From Acidovorax sp. RAC01 (GTDB taxonomy: Bacteria > Pseudomonadota > Gammaproteobacteria > Burkholderiales > Burkholderiaceae_C), in contig NZ_CP016447.1 in the NCBI RefSeq assembly GCF_001714725.1, forward strand, positions 4,459,501 through 4,523,500: DNA of 64,000 nucleotides, read 5' to 3'. A model generated the notes under the pieces. That model did not search any database. It was not told the origin of the DNA and saw only the letters and a program-made list of their open reading frames with translations. A program made the position numbers and the translations under genes. Of the stretch, positions 63,667 through 64,000 are shown in pieces. Position 1 is the first letter of the stretch; every line of letters starts with the position of its first letter.

Positions 63667-64000
63667 CTATTTCACGCGTGCGCGGATCTCCGGCAGCGCC
63701 TTCTGCAGGTAGTACACCATCGACCAGACGGTGAGTACGGCCGATGCCCAGATCAGCCAGGTGCCCCACACGCCCGTGTCGATCATGCCCAGCAGGTGGC
63801 CGTCGTACAGCAGGAAGGGGATGGCCACCATCTGCACGGTGGTCTTGACCTTGCCGATCATGTGCACGGCCACACTCTTGCTCGCGCCGATCTGCGCCAT
63901 CCACTCACGCAGGGCCGATATGGCGATCTCGCGGCCGATGATGATGAGGGCCACGAACACGTCCGCACGTTGCAGGTGCACCAGCACCAGGAGCGACGCG
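63667..64000 (-). CDS. pgsA: CDP-diacylglycerol-glycerol-3-phosphate 3-phosphatidyltransferase, C-terminal part
   Basis: About 110 C-terminal residues; the start lies beyond the right edge. Family features: IIGREIAISALREWMAQIGA, IGKVKTTVQMVAIPFLLY and the last membrane helix WASAVLTVWSMVYYLQ. The CDP-alcohol phosphatidyltransferase motif (DGxxAR...) is in the missing part. It makes phosphatidylglycerophosphate in the inner membrane. It lies upstream of the dehydrogenase gene on the same strand. Confidence 0.88.
   Translation of the reverse strand, partial: ASLLVLVHLQRADVFVALIIIGREIAISALREWMAQIGASKSVAVHMIGKVKTTVQMVAIPFLLYDGHLLGMIDTGVWGTWLIWASAVLTVWSMVYYLQKALPEIRARVK

Overview
The window looks like the chromosome of a high-GC betaproteobacterium of the Burkholderiales, most likely Comamonadaceae (Acidovorax-like). 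I infer this from protein family content: the DUF3348/DUF802/OmpA/DUF2894 operon, two DUF1631 proteins, a hemerythrin/DUF421 pair, a short AT-rich intergenic repeat of a type I associate with this family, and the tRNA/HU/PpiD neighbourhood. No rRNA and no CRISPR array were seen.

Region 1 (1-16 kb) is accessory DNA. Positions 1-8678 hold a leftward run of six genes: a two-domain AAA+ ATPase, a Cas4-like plus DEDD-type nuclease (DUF2779), a WYL regulator, a DUF6361 protein, a phospholipase D-like nuclease, and a helicase cut by the left edge. This is a candidate antiphage cassette. Next come a poorly coding stretch, satellite-phage-like genes (AlpA regulator, inovirus Gp2-like protein), an intact IS5-family element with a CTAG duplication, an AT-rich ribbon-helix-helix protein and a P4-type tyrosine integrase. 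The island seems to end near 16.06 kb.

Region 2 (16-23 kb) holds a secreted hydrolase, a lipoprotein, an XRE regulator and a C39-like peptidase gene truncated by an IS3-family element that lacks a target duplication. A ParD-like/methionine aminopeptidase pair follows.

Region 3 (23-36.5 kb) has stress and envelope genes: hemerythrin, DUF421, small lipoproteins, an MCE lipid-transport operon with no ATPase gene, a CadR/PbrR-type MerR regulator divergent from a CDF metal exporter, a 160-bp MITE, an EAL phosphodiesterase, and a four-gene operon that encodes a MotAB/ZorAB-like motor. A YitT-type membrane protein lies beyond it.

Region 4 (36.5-42 kb) is a rightward copper-handling operon of periplasmic and outer-membrane proteins: His-rich proteins, TolC-type lipoprotein, multicopper oxidase, cupredoxin, DUF411 and a CusF-like protein.

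Region 5 (42-64 kb) is mostly housekeeping: two DUF1631 proteins flanking a P1 peptidase and a TAXI-type binding protein, EttA, RhlE with an overlapping Rossmann-fold gene, an M14 carboxypeptidase, a CPA2 antiporter, tRNA-Arg, tRNA-His, PpiD, tRNA-Val, HU, a tartrate/D-malate dehydrogenase and the end of pgsA.

The two places I would look first for undescribed biology are the six-gene nuclease/helicase cassette at the left edge and the motor-like operon at 31-35.6 kb.
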